Positions 54,497 through 63,486 of a stretch of 64,000 bases of DNA are shown one piece after another. Source of the DNA: Companilactobacillus keshanensis (lineage in GTDB: Bacteria > Bacillota > Bacilli > Lactobacillales > Lactobacillaceae); assembly GCF_003946205.1 (NCBI RefSeq), contig NZ_RHOS01000009.1, positions 23,669 through 87,668 of the forward strand, written 5' to 3'. A program made the translations under genes and the position numbers. Position 1 is the first letter of the stretch. Each line of letters begins with the position of its first letter. The notes under the pieces were generated by a model, which saw only the letters and a list, made by a program, of their open reading frames with translations, ran no database searches and had not been told where the DNA came from.

Positions 54497-55597
54497 TTAC
54501 CTCATAATCTTTGTTATTTTTTCAACGATTATCTTCATTTCTTGTTCATGTACGGCTCTGACATCAAATTCAATGATTCCCATATTTGCCCGATATTCAC
54601 GTGTATAAATGGCTGGACTATCAACTTTCATCTTGGCAATCAATTCTTTGGCATCGATTGGAGAATTTTTATCCACCGTTACGCTGGCGCGATAAATATC
54701 TCTACCAGCTGAATCTTGAGTGATTTTGGCAGAAAGATTACTGATATTATTAAGTTCTTCAACAAAGGGTGTTAATCTAGTTATCATTGAATCACCCTTC
54801 TCAGGACCGTAATCAATATAATCTTCAATCGCCTTGGTCAATCCTAAGATGTTATCTTTGCCTACCTTCATAGCCCGACCGAGACCCTTAGATTGCATTC
54901 TGATCCATCCAATATATGGCTTTTTACCTAGAACTAAACACGATGAAGGGCCCGAAAATGCTTTAGCACCACTATAAATCACAATATCCACACCCATATT
55001 GATGTATGTATATAGATCTTCTTCCGCGGCGGCGTCAAGTATCAAAGGAAGGTTGTTATCATGTGCAACATCAAGTGCCTCTTTGATCGTCAACATACTC
55101 TTCTGCACTGCATGGTGACTCTTAACATAGAGAATTGAGCTCGTTTGTGGAGTAATCATCATCTCTAAATGTTCGGCTGAGCACATATTGGCGTATCCAG
55201 CCTCGATCATTTTTCCTCCACCAAGTTCGATCATGACTTCCTCTGGAGCACCATAGTCGACATTTTGACCTTTAGGGATAATCACTTCTCGGTCCGTATA
55301 TTTTTCACTGAACGGGTGATAAACGTGATACATGCTTCCCTTACCAATGATTCCGGCAATACTCTCAGCAATTGCGGCTGAAGCAGATGGGAGAATGACT
55401 CCATCTTCTGAACCGATCAATTTAGCAAGGTGTTGACCAGTCTTTAAAACAAGATCACTCATTTCAAAGAAATGTTGTCCTCCAAATCTTTGGGCTTCTA
55501 AAACTGAATCAGAAACTTTTGAAACACCAAGGATAGTCATTTTTCCACTGGCATTTATTACTTGCTTTAAATCATATTTTTCGTAAATATCACTCAT
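54497..55597 (-). CDS. dgaE: DgaE family PLP-dependent ammonia lyase
   Basis: The 366-residue protein belongs to the SelA-like fold-type I PLP enzymes. The PLP lysine is in DIVIYSGAKAFSGPSS and the family start is VINASGKMTILGVSKVSD. DgaE removes ammonia and water from D-glucosaminate-6-phosphate to give 2-keto-3-deoxygluconate-6-P, the DgaF substrate. Its ATG overlaps the amidohydrolase stop (TAATG). With DgaF in the same operon an amino-sugar-acid pathway is well supported, though the exact substrate is not. Confidence 0.87.
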   Translation of the reverse strand: MSDIYEKYDLKQVINASGKMTILGVSKVSDSVLEAQRFGGQHFFEMSDLVLKTGQHLAKLIGSEDGVILPSASAAIAESIAGIIGKGSMYHVYHPFSEKYTDREVIIPKGQNVDYGAPEEVMIELGGGKMIEAGYANMCSAEHLEMMITPQTSSILYVKSHHAVQKSMLTIKEALDVAHDNNLPLILDAAAEEDLYTYINMGVDIVIYSGAKAFSGPSSCLVLGKKPYIGWIRMQSKGLGRAMKVGKDNILGLTKAIEDYIDYGPEKGDSMITRLTPFVEELNNISNLSAKITQDSAGRDIYRASVTVDKNSPIDAKELIAKMKVDSPAIYTREYRANMGIIEFDVRAVHEQEMKIIVEKITKIMR

Positions 55598-56724
55598 TAA
55601 AATTCCTCCAAATTCGTTTCATAGACCTCACCGGCGACGACTGCAAAATGTGGTACTACTGTCATATCAGTCATTCGTTCATTACCGTTAGAGTCAGTCA
55701 AAACTTTAGATTTATTTTCAACGTCAAAAATTGTTAAATCTCCGTCAAATCCAGTTTTAAGCTGTCCTTTATTCTTTAAATGAAAATTATCGGCTGGATT
55801 TATCGTTATCATTGGTAAAATTTCTCCCAATGTATAGCCAAGATAGAGCATCTTATCCACACAAGTTGCCAAATTATACACTGGACCATTTTCACGATTA
55901 CGATGATACAGATCACTACTGATGGATTTCGGTCTAAGCCCCATACTACGTGCCTCTTGAGCTACATCAAAATTAAAACTGTCAGTACCATGACCGATAT
56001 CAAAAATAATTCCTCGATTATATCCTTCAATAGCAAAGTCCTTGATCTGATGGAGATCCAGATTCATGATCCCGTTTGGCTTACCGTTATAACAGTGTGT
56101 CATGATATCTCCAGGACTCATTAACGACATGATGTCGCTTAATTCGGGAGGATTAGTTCCAATATGAACCATCAATGGCAGATCGTTGTTTAACTTTTGA
56201 ATCTCTTTAGCCCGTTCTAAGGGATGAATTCCATTGCCAGATACAACGGACTTGCTCATTCGTGCCTTAATACCAACTACAAAAGTTGGATATTTCTCAA
56301 TCATATTTCTAACTAAGTTATTATCGATCTTAGTCATATCACCAAGCTCATCTTGGGCAACAATACCTGTTTCAGAGATGTTACACATTGCATAAACATT
56401 GGTTCTGACATTTTTACTCAATTCATAAAAATCAGGTAAGTTGTCATATCCAGTTGATCCCGCGTCGACCACCGTTGTAACGCCAGCATCGACCCCATCT
56501 GAATCTGGTTTATCATAATATAAAGTTAGTTTTTCGTAACAATGAACGTGGTCATCGATCCAACCAGCGCTAACGTAATACTTTGAATGAAGGTCAAAAA
56601 CCTTTTTGGCTTCAACATTGCCAGCAATCTTGGATGTAACTTCAACGATCTTGCCTTGATCAATTAATACTTCTATCGACTGACCAGTGATAGTTTTTCC
56701 ATTTTTCACATATAAATCGACCAT
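55597..56724 (-). CDS. Amidohydrolase/deacetylase family metallohydrolase
   Basis: The 375-residue protein is a urease-superfamily hydrolase. Metal ligands appear in DDHVHCYE (HxH), a likely carbamylated Lys in GIKARMSKS, His in MVHIGTNPPE, His in MTHCYNG and Asp in SSDLYHR. It resembles deacetylase/dihydroorotase-like enzymes that accompany DgaE genes. It is the first gene of the operon. Removal of an N-acyl group from an N-acyl amino-sugar acid before DgaE is a plausible role. Confidence 0.85.
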   Translation of the reverse strand: MVDLYVKNGKTITGQSIEVLIDQGKIVEVTSKIAGNVEAKKVFDLHSKYYVSAGWIDDHVHCYEKLTLYYDKPDSDGVDAGVTTVVDAGSTGYDNLPDFYELSKNVRTNVYAMCNISETGIVAQDELGDMTKIDNNLVRNMIEKYPTFVVGIKARMSKSVVSGNGIHPLERAKEIQKLNNDLPLMVHIGTNPPELSDIMSLMSPGDIMTHCYNGKPNGIMNLDLHQIKDFAIEGYNRGIIFDIGHGTDSFNFDVAQEARSMGLRPKSISSDLYHRNRENGPVYNLATCVDKMLYLGYTLGEILPMITINPADNFHLKNKGQLKTGFDGDLTIFDVENKSKVLTDSNGNERMTDMTVVPHFAVVAGEVYETNLEEF

Positions 56725-56733
56725 GATATCCTC

Positions 56734-56790
56734 CTATTTATTATTCGAATAGATAATAACATTATAATGTTTATATGTAAAACGCTTTCT
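56734..56790 (-). promoter_or_regulatory. Promoter, palindrome and cre-like site of the Dga-like operon
   Basis: On the minus strand TTTACA, 17 bases and TATTAT form a promoter just before the amidohydrolase gene. The spacer contains a perfect 14-base palindrome AACATTATAATGTT (56758-56771), suiting a GntR operator. A cre-like GTAAAACGCTTTCT (56777-56790) overlaps the -35 and the gntR stop. This would allow both substrate-specific and CcpA control. Confidence 0.55.
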
Positions 56791-57493
56791 AAATCTCATA
56801 TTTGATTTTATATGGATTTAGAGACGTTAGGTAAATAGCTTCCGAATACTCAATCATTTTCCCAAGATGGTTATATGATTTTCTGATTCTTCTAATACCT
56901 ATATCTTCGGTGGTTTGGAGTTGCTTTTGTTCCTCAGCGTTTAATTTATAAGCAAAAAATTCATCGTCAAAATTATTGACCATCTCACCGACTTCCTTAA
57001 TAACTTGATAAAGTGATACCTTTTCTAACTCATATTTCATTTTTTCAGTTAACTTGAAGGGCAAATAATGGTGCAACAAAATATACGGTTTATCATTGAG
57101 ATCATATATTTTGCTGATACGTGAAATATGCCCTGTTAATTTATTCAAGTCAAATTGCACTGGACTATCTTTAGGAAGGACCTCATCGATCGACATAATT
57201 TTCTTCTCTAATTGGCTACCTTCATGTTCCAAAATACTGCTGAAAGATTGGGCCTTTGACAGACGATTAAATAAGCGATTACTAATAACCGTTGTACCCT
57301 TACCACTTTGTTTCTCAACATATCCTTCACTAACTAATACTTTTATAGCGTTACGAACGGTAATTTTACTAACATCATAAATTTTTTCAAGTTCAGTTTC
57401 AGTTGGTAAGAAATCCCCAACATCATATTCACCGGATAAAATTTTTCTCTTCAAATCATCGGCAACTTGTTGATACAAAATAATTCTTTCCAT
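56789..57493 (-). CDS. GntR-family regulator with UTRA domain
   Basis: The 234-residue HutC-subfamily regulator has a winged helix at residues 1-70 (YQQVADDLKRKILSGEYDVGDFLPTETELEKIYDVSKITVRNAIKVLVSEGYV). A UTRA ligand domain follows, with HISRISKIYDLNDKPYILLHHYLP and YSEAIYLTSLNPYKIKYEI. It lies directly upstream of the Dga-like operon on the same strand and is its likely repressor, responding to an amino-sugar or its phosphate. An AATGATTAT/ATAATCATT inverted repeat near 57522-57546 may be its own operator. Confidence 0.88.
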   Translation of the reverse strand: MERIILYQQVADDLKRKILSGEYDVGDFLPTETELEKIYDVSKITVRNAIKVLVSEGYVEKQSGKGTTVISNRLFNRLSKAQSFSSILEHEGSQLEKKIMSIDEVLPKDSPVQFDLNKLTGHISRISKIYDLNDKPYILLHHYLPFKLTEKMKYELEKVSLYQVIKEVGEMVNNFDDEFFAYKLNAEEQKQLQTTEDIGIRRIRKSYNHLGKMIEYSEAIYLTSLNPYKIKYEI

Positions 57494-57521
57494 AAATTTT
57501 CTCCATTAGTTAATACTTCTG

Positions 57522-57546
57522 TAATGATTATATTATCATAATCATT
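57522..57546. promoter_or_regulatory. Inverted repeat upstream of gntR
   Basis: AATGATTAT, six bases, ATAATCATT form a perfect inverted repeat 29-53 bases before the gntR start. It could be an autoregulatory operator. Confidence 0.35.
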
Positions 57547-57581
57547 AATTTGGTTGTTAATAATTAGATAAAATAAAAAAT

Positions 57582-57620
57582 AGTTCTATGTATACAATCA
57601 AGCTGCATACATAGAACTAT
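57582..57620 (-). terminator. Terminator-like hairpin between the two-component and gntR genes
   Basis: TAGTTCTATGTAT and ATACATAGAACTA form a 13-base-pair stem followed by a T run on the minus strand. It lies downstream of the histidine kinase gene. Confidence 0.8.
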
Positions 57621-57691
57621 CAATAGTTTACCCGAATTTAGCAAATGATCTTGCGTAATGGAATCAGTTGTGCAATTCAAATTGCTCAAAA

Positions 57692-59179
57692 TTACTTATC
57701 GTTAGAAGTATGTTCATAACCATCATCAAAGAAAGTAACCGTAAAGGTAGTTCCCTTGTCCAGTTTACTATTAACATTGATCTCGCCACCGTGATTTTCG
57801 ATCAATTGATGCACAATCGACAATCCCAAACCAGACTCACCATATTTACGATTCTTACGCGATGGGTCGGCTTTGTAATAACGATCCCAAATGTTTTTAA
57901 CCTGATCTTCAGACATACCAATACCAGTATCCTCGATGGTAAAAATTGAAGCATGTTTATCATCAGCACGATAACCAGTAACGACAACTTCACCATCATT
58001 GGTAAATTGAATGGAGTTTTGCATAATATTGAACATAACTTGAACAAACCGATCGTAATCAGCATAAGTCATCAATTGATCTTCTGGAGTTTCCAGGATC
58101 AATTTATCATTAGATTCTTCAGCTTTTTTCTTGAGTTGTGACGTTATATCTCTTAATGGAATATTAGCATCAAATTCTCTTCTAGCTAAAGTGATTTGAT
58201 TGGTTCTGATCTTTTCATAATCAAGATTTTCATTGACCAAGCGGATCAAGCGATTAGTTTCATTTCGCATTAATTCAATACTTTGACCTTTAGATTCTTC
58301 AGGAATAGCATCATATGCCAAACCTTCAAGTAACCCGTTTATAGTTGTCAAAGGTGTCCTCATTTCGTGCGATGCATCAGCCATAAATTCCTTACGACGT
58401 TGTTCTTGGCGTTTGATTTCTTTATCTGAAGCTTCTAGAGATTTGACCATCTTATTAAAGTCATTAGCCAAATCATCTAATTCATCACGATCCTTACTTT
58501 CGATTTGAACTGAGAAGTCGTTATTGGCAACTCTTCTCGTCGCACCACGCAATCTATTGATCCGGTTAACTTGATAACGGGATAATAAGAAACTCAAAAT
58601 TATTGCCGCTAATAAAGAAATCAACAAAGCAAAGTATAATCGACTGTTGATCTCACCAATATTGGTCTGCAATTCACTAACATCAGAACCCGCCCATACA
58701 GCAGCAACTAATTTACCATTCTGGAACCACGGTGTCAGTACATAAACATAGCTGATGTCACCTTTCTTGCTTAGCTGCGGATTTCCCTCAGTACCTTCTG
58801 GTTTCTGAATATTACGGATCGTCTTACCCTGTTTTAGCTTATTCCAATATGACTTCTTCAAATGTAATTTCACATTATTAGGATGAGCTGGATAAACTTG
58901 ATTATTCTTATAATCAAACACAGCAAATTGAACATTCCGGTCTGACAAAACTTGCTCGACCGTACGAATGTTATCACCAGTAATATTGTGGATCTCACCT
59001 GTATCGGGATCTGTTTTAAGTGCTATTTTTTCCAAATTTCCTGCGTAACTTTCCAAGCTCTTATAAGTCCGGTTATATTCCCAAGTCGTTGAAGTACTAG
59101 TAACTGAATAGAGAATAATCCCAAGAGTCGTCAAAATAACTATCAAGAAACTCAACATATTTTGATAAATTAATTTCAT
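57692..59179 (-). CDS. Sensor histidine kinase
   Basis: This 495-residue kinase has a first membrane helix at residues 5-28, an extracytoplasmic domain of about 150 residues and a second helix near 180-205. A HAMP linker (RGATRRVANNDFSVQIESKDRDELDDLANDFNKMV) follows. The phospho-acceptor His is in DASHEMRTPLT, and the ATPase has N, G1 and G2 boxes (NIMQNSIQF, DTGIGM, GLGLS). It follows the response regulator gene by three bases. The signal is unknown. Confidence 0.93.
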   Translation of the reverse strand: MKLIYQNMLSFLIVILTTLGIILYSVTSTSTTWEYNRTYKSLESYAGNLEKIALKTDPDTGEIHNITGDNIRTVEQVLSDRNVQFAVFDYKNNQVYPAHPNNVKLHLKKSYWNKLKQGKTIRNIQKPEGTEGNPQLSKKGDISYVYVLTPWFQNGKLVAAVWAGSDVSELQTNIGEINSRLYFALLISLLAAIILSFLLSRYQVNRINRLRGATRRVANNDFSVQIESKDRDELDDLANDFNKMVKSLEASDKEIKRQEQRRKEFMADASHEMRTPLTTINGLLEGLAYDAIPEESKGQSIELMRNETNRLIRLVNENLDYEKIRTNQITLARREFDANIPLRDITSQLKKKAEESNDKLILETPEDQLMTYADYDRFVQVMFNIMQNSIQFTNDGEVVVTGYRADDKHASIFTIEDTGIGMSEDQVKNIWDRYYKADPSRKNRKYGESGLGLSIVHQLIENHGGEINVNSKLDKGTTFTVTFFDDGYEHTSNDK

Positions 59180-59182
59180 ATT

Positions 59183-59926
59183 CTAATCAGCCTTGACTCC
59201 TGAATCATCAAATTTATATCCAACACCCCAAACAGTTTCAATAACTTGAGGTCCAACTTTTTCAATTTTTTGACGTAATTTCTTAATGTGAGCGTCAACG
59301 GTACGTTCCTCACCAAAATAATCATAATCCCAAACTTGTTCCAAAAGTTGTTCTCGTGAGAAAACTTGTTTAGGTTTACTTGAAAGGGTCTTCAATAGGT
59401 CAAATTCCTTTGGTGTCAGATCAGGGATCTCTTTGCCACCTAGGAAGGCTTCACGTGTATTGGAATTTAACTTGAAGTAACCCGTATTGATATCAAATCC
59501 TTCAGTATTTTCTTCAACAGGTTTTTCGCTACTGGTTTTAGCAACTTCTTCAGCGATATTTTCATTTCTTCTATGTATAGCCTTCATTCTAGCAATCAAA
59601 GTTATCGGACTGAATGGCTTAGTAACATAATCATCGGCACCAAATTCCAATCCCAAGACTTGATCACTTTCGGTGTCACGTGCTGTTAACATAATAATCG
59701 GAACGGTTTTTGAAACTTTACGTATCTCTTTAGCAACTTCCATTCCATCTTTGCCCGGTAAATTGAGATCCAAAGTGATCATATCCCATTCATTGGCAGA
59801 TTCATTAAACATATCAACCGCTTCATTTCCATCGTAAGCAAAACTAGCATCCCAATTCTCTTTTTGGAAAAACATACTCATCATTTCGGAAACAGATTTA
59901 TTATCTTCTATCATTAATATTTTCAT
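59183..59926 (-). CDS. OmpR-family response regulator
   Basis: A 247-residue regulator with a receiver domain (acidic pocket IEDN, phospho-acceptor Asp53 in TLDLNLPGKDG, conserved Lys in VTKPFSP). A longer linker of about 40 residues follows, then a winged-helix output domain (LTPKEFDLLKTLSSKPKQVFSREQLLEQVW). It is transcribed with the downstream kinase. GAGTGG precedes the ATG. Confidence 0.94.
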   Translation of the reverse strand: MKILMIEDNKSVSEMMSMFFQKENWDASFAYDGNEAVDMFNESANEWDMITLDLNLPGKDGMEVAKEIRKVSKTVPIIMLTARDTESDQVLGLEFGADDYVTKPFSPITLIARMKAIHRRNENIAEEVAKTSSEKPVEENTEGFDINTGYFKLNSNTREAFLGGKEIPDLTPKEFDLLKTLSSKPKQVFSREQLLEQVWDYDYFGEERTVDAHIKKLRQKIEKVGPQVIETVWGVGYKFDDSGVKAD

Positions 59927-60019
59927 TTATATTCCACTCCATATAGTTAGCACTACCTCAAACGGTCAAAACTTGTTACTATTAGTAAGTAAACAAAATT
60001 AATTGAGGTTGGTGATTTT

Positions 60020-60796
60020 TTGAATAAGAACTATCAAGGCACAGTATTTTTTGATCTTGACGGCACTTTATTAAATGAACACTCGCAAGTTGATCCTGAT
60101 GTAGCAGACGCAATTCATCAACTACGCGAAAATAACTATCTTCCAGTTATCTGTACAGGACGTGCACCTGACGAGATAGTTGACATAGCTAGTGCAACTG
60201 GTATTGATACTAATATTACTTTAAATGGTGCGCTTGTCCAATCAGAACAAGAAATTATTTATGAAAATATTCTTGAACCTGAATTGATCGAACAAGTTAT
60301 TGATACTGCAACTGACTTTGGTGATGTAGTCGGTATGCACTCATATACTACAACAATGATCAATCGAAGATCTGAGGTAGTTGAGGATTTCTATGATATG
60401 GTACATATTCCCTTACCAAAAGTAGATGCAGACTTTTACAAGAAAGTAAAAGTTCCAATGATCGTCGTGGTCTCACCAGAAAAAGAAGACCGCTATCAAA
60501 TTCAATATCCATCACTAAAATTCTATAAGACTGGTACCTACTCAATTGATGTTGTAAAAAAAGGTATCACCAAAATGAGCGGCATTCAAAATCTTATTAA
60601 GAATATGGAATTGACTGACAAACCTGTCTATGCTTTTGGAGATGGTCCAAACGACTTAGAAATGATTCAATCAGCCGATTACAGCATTGCTATGGCAAAC
60701 GGAACTGATGAAATCAAAAATTCCTCCAGCTATGTAACTTCCGCCAATGTTGACGGCGGAATCAGAAATGGTCTCAAACATTATAACTTAATTTAA
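60020..60796 (+). CDS. Cof-type HAD-IIB family phosphatase
   Basis: The 258-residue protein begins at a TTG after GAGG/GGTGA. The HAD motifs are FFDLDGTLL (I), TGRAPDE (II), and FGDGPNDLEMI (IV). The type IIB cap lies between residues of about 80 and 180. Such enzymes dephosphorylate sugar phosphates, FMN or PLP. It is divergent from the two-component operon. The substrate cannot be told. Confidence 0.9.
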   Translation: MNKNYQGTVFFDLDGTLLNEHSQVDPDVADAIHQLRENNYLPVICTGRAPDEIVDIASATGIDTNITLNGALVQSEQEIIYENILEPELIEQVIDTATDFGDVVGMHSYTTTMINRRSEVVEDFYDMVHIPLPKVDADFYKKVKVPMIVVVSPEKEDRYQIQYPSLKFYKTGTYSIDVVKKGITKMSGIQNLIKNMELTDKPVYAFGDGPNDLEMIQSADYSIAMANGTDEIKNSSSYVTSANVDGGIRNGLKHYNLI

Positions 60797-60801
60797 CTCA
60801 G

Positions 60802-60847
60802 AAAAGGATTCGTTATTTACGCTTGAGTAAATTACGAATCCTTTTTT
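60802..60847. terminator. Bidirectional terminator
   Basis: AAAAGGATTCGT and ACGAATCCTTTT close a stem with an AT-rich interior between the convergent HAD and MDR genes. Confidence 0.85.
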
Positions 60848-60857
60848 AGCGTAGGAA

Positions 60858-61850
60858 CTAGGCAATAACAACTACCTTTCCCTTCATATGTCCTGCTTCT
60901 ACTATTTTGGTTGCTTCTTTTAGAGATTTTAAATTGAATCCTTTGATAACCTTAGTTGTGGTCGATTTAACGACCCCTGAATCAAGATCTTTTGATAATT
61001 GTTTTAAGTATTGTCCTTGTGAAAACATTGAATCTAAATTATAAAACGACTTGGTAAACATCCATTCCCAGTTAAAATTAACTGACTTATTCTTCAAATC
61101 TGAAGCATTTGATTCCCGTAAATTAGTTATCGTAGCAAAAGTTCCAAATGGTTTGATCAATTCAACGATTTCTGCCCAATGTGGATCATTATCACTTAAT
61201 CCTAAGATGTAATCGACATTTTTTATATTCACATCATGCAATTGCTTGACTAAATCTTGATGGTGGTCAATAACTAGGTCTGCACCCAATCCTTTTATCC
61301 AATCCACCTTGGTACCAGTAGCAGTAGCAATAACTCTCAGACCGGCCAAATGGGCCAATTGGACGGCAATCGACCCAACTCCTCCGGCACCATTAATAAT
61401 TAAAACAGTTTTGCTAGAATTATCTACATTTGGATCAATATTTAATCTCTCATATAACAATTCACTGGCCGTCAAAGTTATTAAGGGCATTGAAACACTA
61501 TCTTCAATAGATAACTTTTTAGGTGCTAAAGCAACTAATCTTTGATCGATCAATTCATATTCTTGGTAACTGCCCTCACGTGAATAATCACCAGCAAAGA
61601 AAACAGTTTCGCCAATTTCAAATTTATCAACCTCAGGGCCTTTTTTAACGATTTCACCATAGCCGTCGAATCCGACCACTTTAGGATCAGTCAATTGGTC
61701 CTTGATATTCTTTCGGGTGGCAACATCTACTGGATTAATGGAAACACCAGCGATCTTAACTAAAATATCTTGTCCTTTAGGTTCAGGGACATCTCTAATT
61801 ATCTCGGTCAAACTATCTAAATCACTATTTACAAATCCATATGTTTTCAT
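60858..61850 (-). CDS. Zinc-type alcohol dehydrogenase-like (MDR) protein
   Basis: A 330-residue quinone-oxidoreductase-like MDR with VKIAGVSINPVDVATRK, VVGFDGYGEI and the NADPH motif GAGGVGSIAVQLAHLAG. Zinc ligands are not evident. It is clearly related to the protein encoded at 32037 along its whole length, so the two are paralogues. It probably reduces quinones or unsaturated carbonyls. No operon partner. Confidence 0.87.
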   Translation of the reverse strand: MKTYGFVNSDLDSLTEIIRDVPEPKGQDILVKIAGVSINPVDVATRKNIKDQLTDPKVVGFDGYGEIVKKGPEVDKFEIGETVFFAGDYSREGSYQEYELIDQRLVALAPKKLSIEDSVSMPLITLTASELLYERLNIDPNVDNSSKTVLIINGAGGVGSIAVQLAHLAGLRVIATATGTKVDWIKGLGADLVIDHHQDLVKQLHDVNIKNVDYILGLSDNDPHWAEIVELIKPFGTFATITNLRESNASDLKNKSVNFNWEWMFTKSFYNLDSMFSQGQYLKQLSKDLDSGVVKSTTTKVIKGFNLKSLKEATKIVEAGHMKGKVVVIA

Positions 61851-61901
61851 TCAGCAACACGCCCTTTCGTTGTCATTTTACAACAAATATCGCTAGTTAC
61901 C

Positions 61902-61939
61902 AAAAAAGACCAAGGAAAGTAATTTCCCCTGATCTCTTT
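61902..61939 (-). terminator. Probable terminator of the 3D-domain protein gene
   Basis: On the minus strand AAGAGATCAGGGGAAA pairs imperfectly with TTTCCTTGGTCTT and six T residues follow. Confidence 0.6.
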
Positions 61940-61954
61940 GATGTGATTATTATT

Positions 61955-62626
61955 TTAAACAATTTCAACTGTTGCACTAGTGATCCCATATGATGGAATC
62001 ATGTTATTTGGCATAGCGACATCGATCTGGTAAGGATTCGATGCTGCAAATGTTCCTGTATCATTAACAGTTCGATACCAGACATCCCCTTGTGCAGTTG
62101 TAATTTTCAAACGTGAACCGCGTGGAATAACTCCCAAGTTAGTTGCCACACCGCCGTAACCCATATTTGATCCTAAAACAGCTGGATCATAGAAACTAAT
62201 TTTAAAAGTTCCAACATTGTGAGTCGTTTGAGCTGGTTGAGTTGTTTGTTCTGGTGCCTGTGTTGCCGCTTGTGTAACCTGCTGTTCAGCTGGTTGTTTT
62301 GCATTTGTTTCTACTTGATTCACTACTGGTACTGCCTTTGGCTCTGGTGTAAGATCGACATCTTTCATATGATGGTCTTTCTCACTGTACTTAATACCAG
62401 GAATAAATTCTTTATTACCTGGTAAAGAGATCTTCTCATTTAGTTTTTTAGCATTTTCTGCATTATCAGTTAAACCTGACAATGTGCCATTAAAATCCCC
62501 TACATTACTTGCTGCCGGATCACTACTGCTTTGAGTTGCGGCATATGCAGTAACTGTATATCCTGTACCCACCATTAGCATTAATCCTGCTACAAATAAT
62601 GCTTTAATTTTAGTTTGCTTAATCAA
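61955..62626 (-). CDS. Secreted 3D/RlpA-like cell wall protein
   Basis: The 223-residue protein begins at a TTG after GGAGG and has a signal peptide with cleavage near AYA-ATQ (residue 29). A Gln/Thr/Pro-rich linker (residues of about 100-135) joins to a C-terminal double-psi-barrel domain of about 85 residues: TFKISFYDPAVLGSNMGYGG, IPRGSRLKI, VNDTGTF and YQIDVAMPN. This is the 3D-domain pattern found in wall-remodelling factors such as YocH. A WalR-like box lies upstream. No LysM domain is seen. Confidence 0.78.
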   Translation of the reverse strand: MIKQTKIKALFVAGLMLMVGTGYTVTAYAATQSSSDPAASNVGDFNGTLSGLTDNAENAKKLNEKISLPGNKEFIPGIKYSEKDHHMKDVDLTPEPKAVPVVNQVETNAKQPAEQQVTQAATQAPEQTTQPAQTTHNVGTFKISFYDPAVLGSNMGYGGVATNLGVIPRGSRLKITTAQGDVWYRTVNDTGTFAASNPYQIDVAMPNNMIPSYGITSATVEIV

Positions 62627-62729
62627 CTAATCCTCCCGGTTTTTTCTTAATCACCAGAAGATACTATACAAGATGAATATTTCAAACATATTACGCTAAG
62701 AATAAAAGATTTCGAGGAAAGGTCAATTC

Positions 62730-62746
62730 TGTAACATTTATGTAAC
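62730..62746 (+). promoter_or_regulatory. WalR-type direct repeat upstream of the 3D protein
   Basis: TGTAAC, five bases, TGTAAC matches the WalR consensus TGTWAH-N5-TGTWAH exactly. It is about 105 bases before the 3D-protein start, in the opposite orientation to that gene. The rest of the 277-base divergent region is AT-rich with no other clear element. Confidence 0.5.
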
Positions 62747-62903
62747 ATATATCAAAAATACAATATTTAATTCGGAGTTAATGACATTTTGAACTATTGA
62801 CTAAAATTTGTAGACAAATTTGATATTTTACGAGAACAATAATTTGTTCAATAATTTTATTTATGCTAAGTTTGATATATAGAATGAAATGGAGGAATTT
62901 AGT

Positions 62904-63452
62904 ATGTCAAAGAAAATTGCTGTTATCGTTGGTAGTTTACGTAAGGGATCATTTTCGCGTCAAATTGCTAATAACTTGGTAGGACTATTCCCAAGTGATT
63001 ATGAACCAGAATTTGTTGAAATTGGCAACTTGCCACTCTATAACGAGGATATTGATACACCAGAAAATGTACCTGCTGAATATACAGAATTCAGAAATAA
63101 ATTGAAGGATGTTAGTGGTGTATTGTTCGTAACACCTGAATATAATCGTTCAGTTCCTGGTGCTTTGAAGAATGCTATCGATGTTGGTTCACGTCCATAT
63201 GGTGCAAATATGTGGGATGGTAAGCCAGCCGCTATCGTCAGCGTTTCACCTGGTGCTATTAGTGGATTTGGTTCAAACCACCACCTACGTCAATCATTGG
63301 TATTCTTAAATATGCCAACATTGCAACAGCCAGAAGCATATATTGGTAACGTTACAAATATCTTGGACGAGAACGGAAAAGTTTCTGATAAGACTATTGG
63401 ATTCCTACAAAGCATTATTGATGCATATGTTGATTTGCTAAACCGTTATTAA
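62904..63452 (+). CDS. NADPH-dependent FMN reductase (flavodoxin-like)
   Basis: About 182 residues from ATG 62904, after GGAGG. The FMN phosphate loop is GSLRKGSFSRQIA near residue 11 and the second flavin contact is TPEYNRSVPGALKNAIDVGSRPYG. The family reduces FMN, quinones, azo dyes or chromate. It is a single-gene unit with its own terminator and probably helps with oxidative or quinone stress. Confidence 0.92.
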   Translation: MSKKIAVIVGSLRKGSFSRQIANNLVGLFPSDYEPEFVEIGNLPLYNEDIDTPENVPAEYTEFRNKLKDVSGVLFVTPEYNRSVPGALKNAIDVGSRPYGANMWDGKPAAIVSVSPGAISGFGSNHHLRQSLVFLNMPTLQQPEAYIGNVTNILDENGKVSDKTIGFLQSIIDAYVDLLNRY

Positions 63453-63458
63453 TAAACA

Positions 63459-63486
63459 AAAACGTCTCCTACGAGGCGTTTTTTAT
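63459..63486 (+). terminator. Terminator of the FMN reductase gene
   Basis: AAAACGTCTC and GAGGCGTTTT pair with one G-T wobble and are followed by T residues. Confidence 0.85.
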
